Positions 5,562 through 5,638 of a stretch of DNA of 5,638 nucleotides are shown piece by piece. This stretch comes from Bryobacteraceae bacterium (lineage in GTDB: Bacteria > Acidobacteriota > Terriglobia > Bryobacterales > Bryobacteraceae), in the NCBI GenBank assembly GCA_025929455.1, contig JAICMB010000254.1, forward strand, positions 1 to 5,638, read 5' to 3'. The notes beneath the pieces were generated by a model, which ran no database searches, was not told where the DNA came from, and saw nothing but the letters and a program-made list of their open reading frames with translations. The position numbers and the translations under genes are program-made. Position 1 is the first letter of the stretch, and each line of letters starts with the position of its first letter.

Positions 5562-5638
5562 TATGAATCCGGCCCGGTCGTTACGGCAAAGCGCGATCCG
5601 CATCTTTGAACGAGCGTCGACGCGGTTTCGGGCACGCC
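5562..5638. other. Unassigned 77 bases at the right edge
   Basis: Nothing here can be assigned firmly. On the plus strand an ATG at 5563 opens a frame to the edge (it begins MNPARSLRQSAIRIFERAS) but has no ribosome binding site. On the minus strand two frames enter from the edge and end within the stretch, one in TAG at 5561-5563 (ending TTGPDS) and one in TAA (ending FKDADRALP). Any of these could be the end or beginning of a neighbouring gene; the sequence is too short to choose. Confidence 0.3.

Noticed and set aside
4878..5603. A 241-residue open frame on the minus strand opposite the MscS gene
   Set aside because: The plus strand clearly encodes a channel with family signatures; the antisense product shows no domain.
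1..5638. A defence, CRISPR, mobile-element or biosynthetic cluster spanning the window
   Set aside because: No repeat-spacer array, transposase, integrase, nuclease or cluster-type enzyme set is present; the genes look like ordinary metabolic and envelope genes.

Overview
The window is ordinary-looking chromosomal DNA from a GC-rich bacterium. The gene content suggests an Acidobacteriota member of the Solibacter/Bryobacter type: a Tat-exported two-domain acetylxylan-esterase-like hydrolase, an exported DUF4142 protein, a PhyH-type oxygenase and a variant MscS channel. That placement is inferred from remembered family resemblance, not from a search. There are no rRNA or tRNA genes, insertion sequences, CRISPR arrays or phage genes, and no recognisable defence system.

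Layout, left to right. (1) At 1-406 on the minus strand is the N-terminal part of a phytanoyl-CoA dioxygenase (PhyH) family protein, cut by the window edge. It has a good sigma-70-type promoter so close to its ATG that the mRNA is probably leaderless. (2) At 466-630 on the minus strand is a 54-residue, very basic small protein ending in an AT-hook-like GRPRKK motif, preceded by a clear Shine-Dalgarno sequence. (3) At 715-1752 on the plus strand is a cytoplasmic alpha/beta hydrolase. (4) At 1760-1784 a hairpin lies between convergent genes. (5) At 1794-2381 on the minus strand is an exported DUF4142 protein with a Thr/Lys tail. Its ribosome binding site is completely enclosed in a strong predicted mRNA hairpin (2390-2419). 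(6) At 2470-4461 on the minus strand is a Tat-type exported hydrolase with two alpha/beta-hydrolase domains, of which the second appears to lack its nucleophile. (7) At 4512-5549 on the plus strand, divergent from (6), is a small MscS-family mechanosensitive channel. Its stop codon sits in the loop of a perfect 11-bp hairpin. (8) The last 77 bases cannot be assigned.

The genes do not form one obvious pathway. The two minus-strand envelope genes (DUF4142 and the esterase) lie in tandem with an 88-bp gap. The MscS gene is divergent from the esterase across only 50 bp, so these three envelope-related genes could share control, but nothing in the sequence proves it. I found no convincing new multi-gene system. 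The most interesting signals are regulatory and small-scale: the hairpin that masks the ribosome binding site, the likely leaderless promoter, the AT-hook-like microprotein, and a duplicated protein tail whose two copies differ synonymously at every shared codon.
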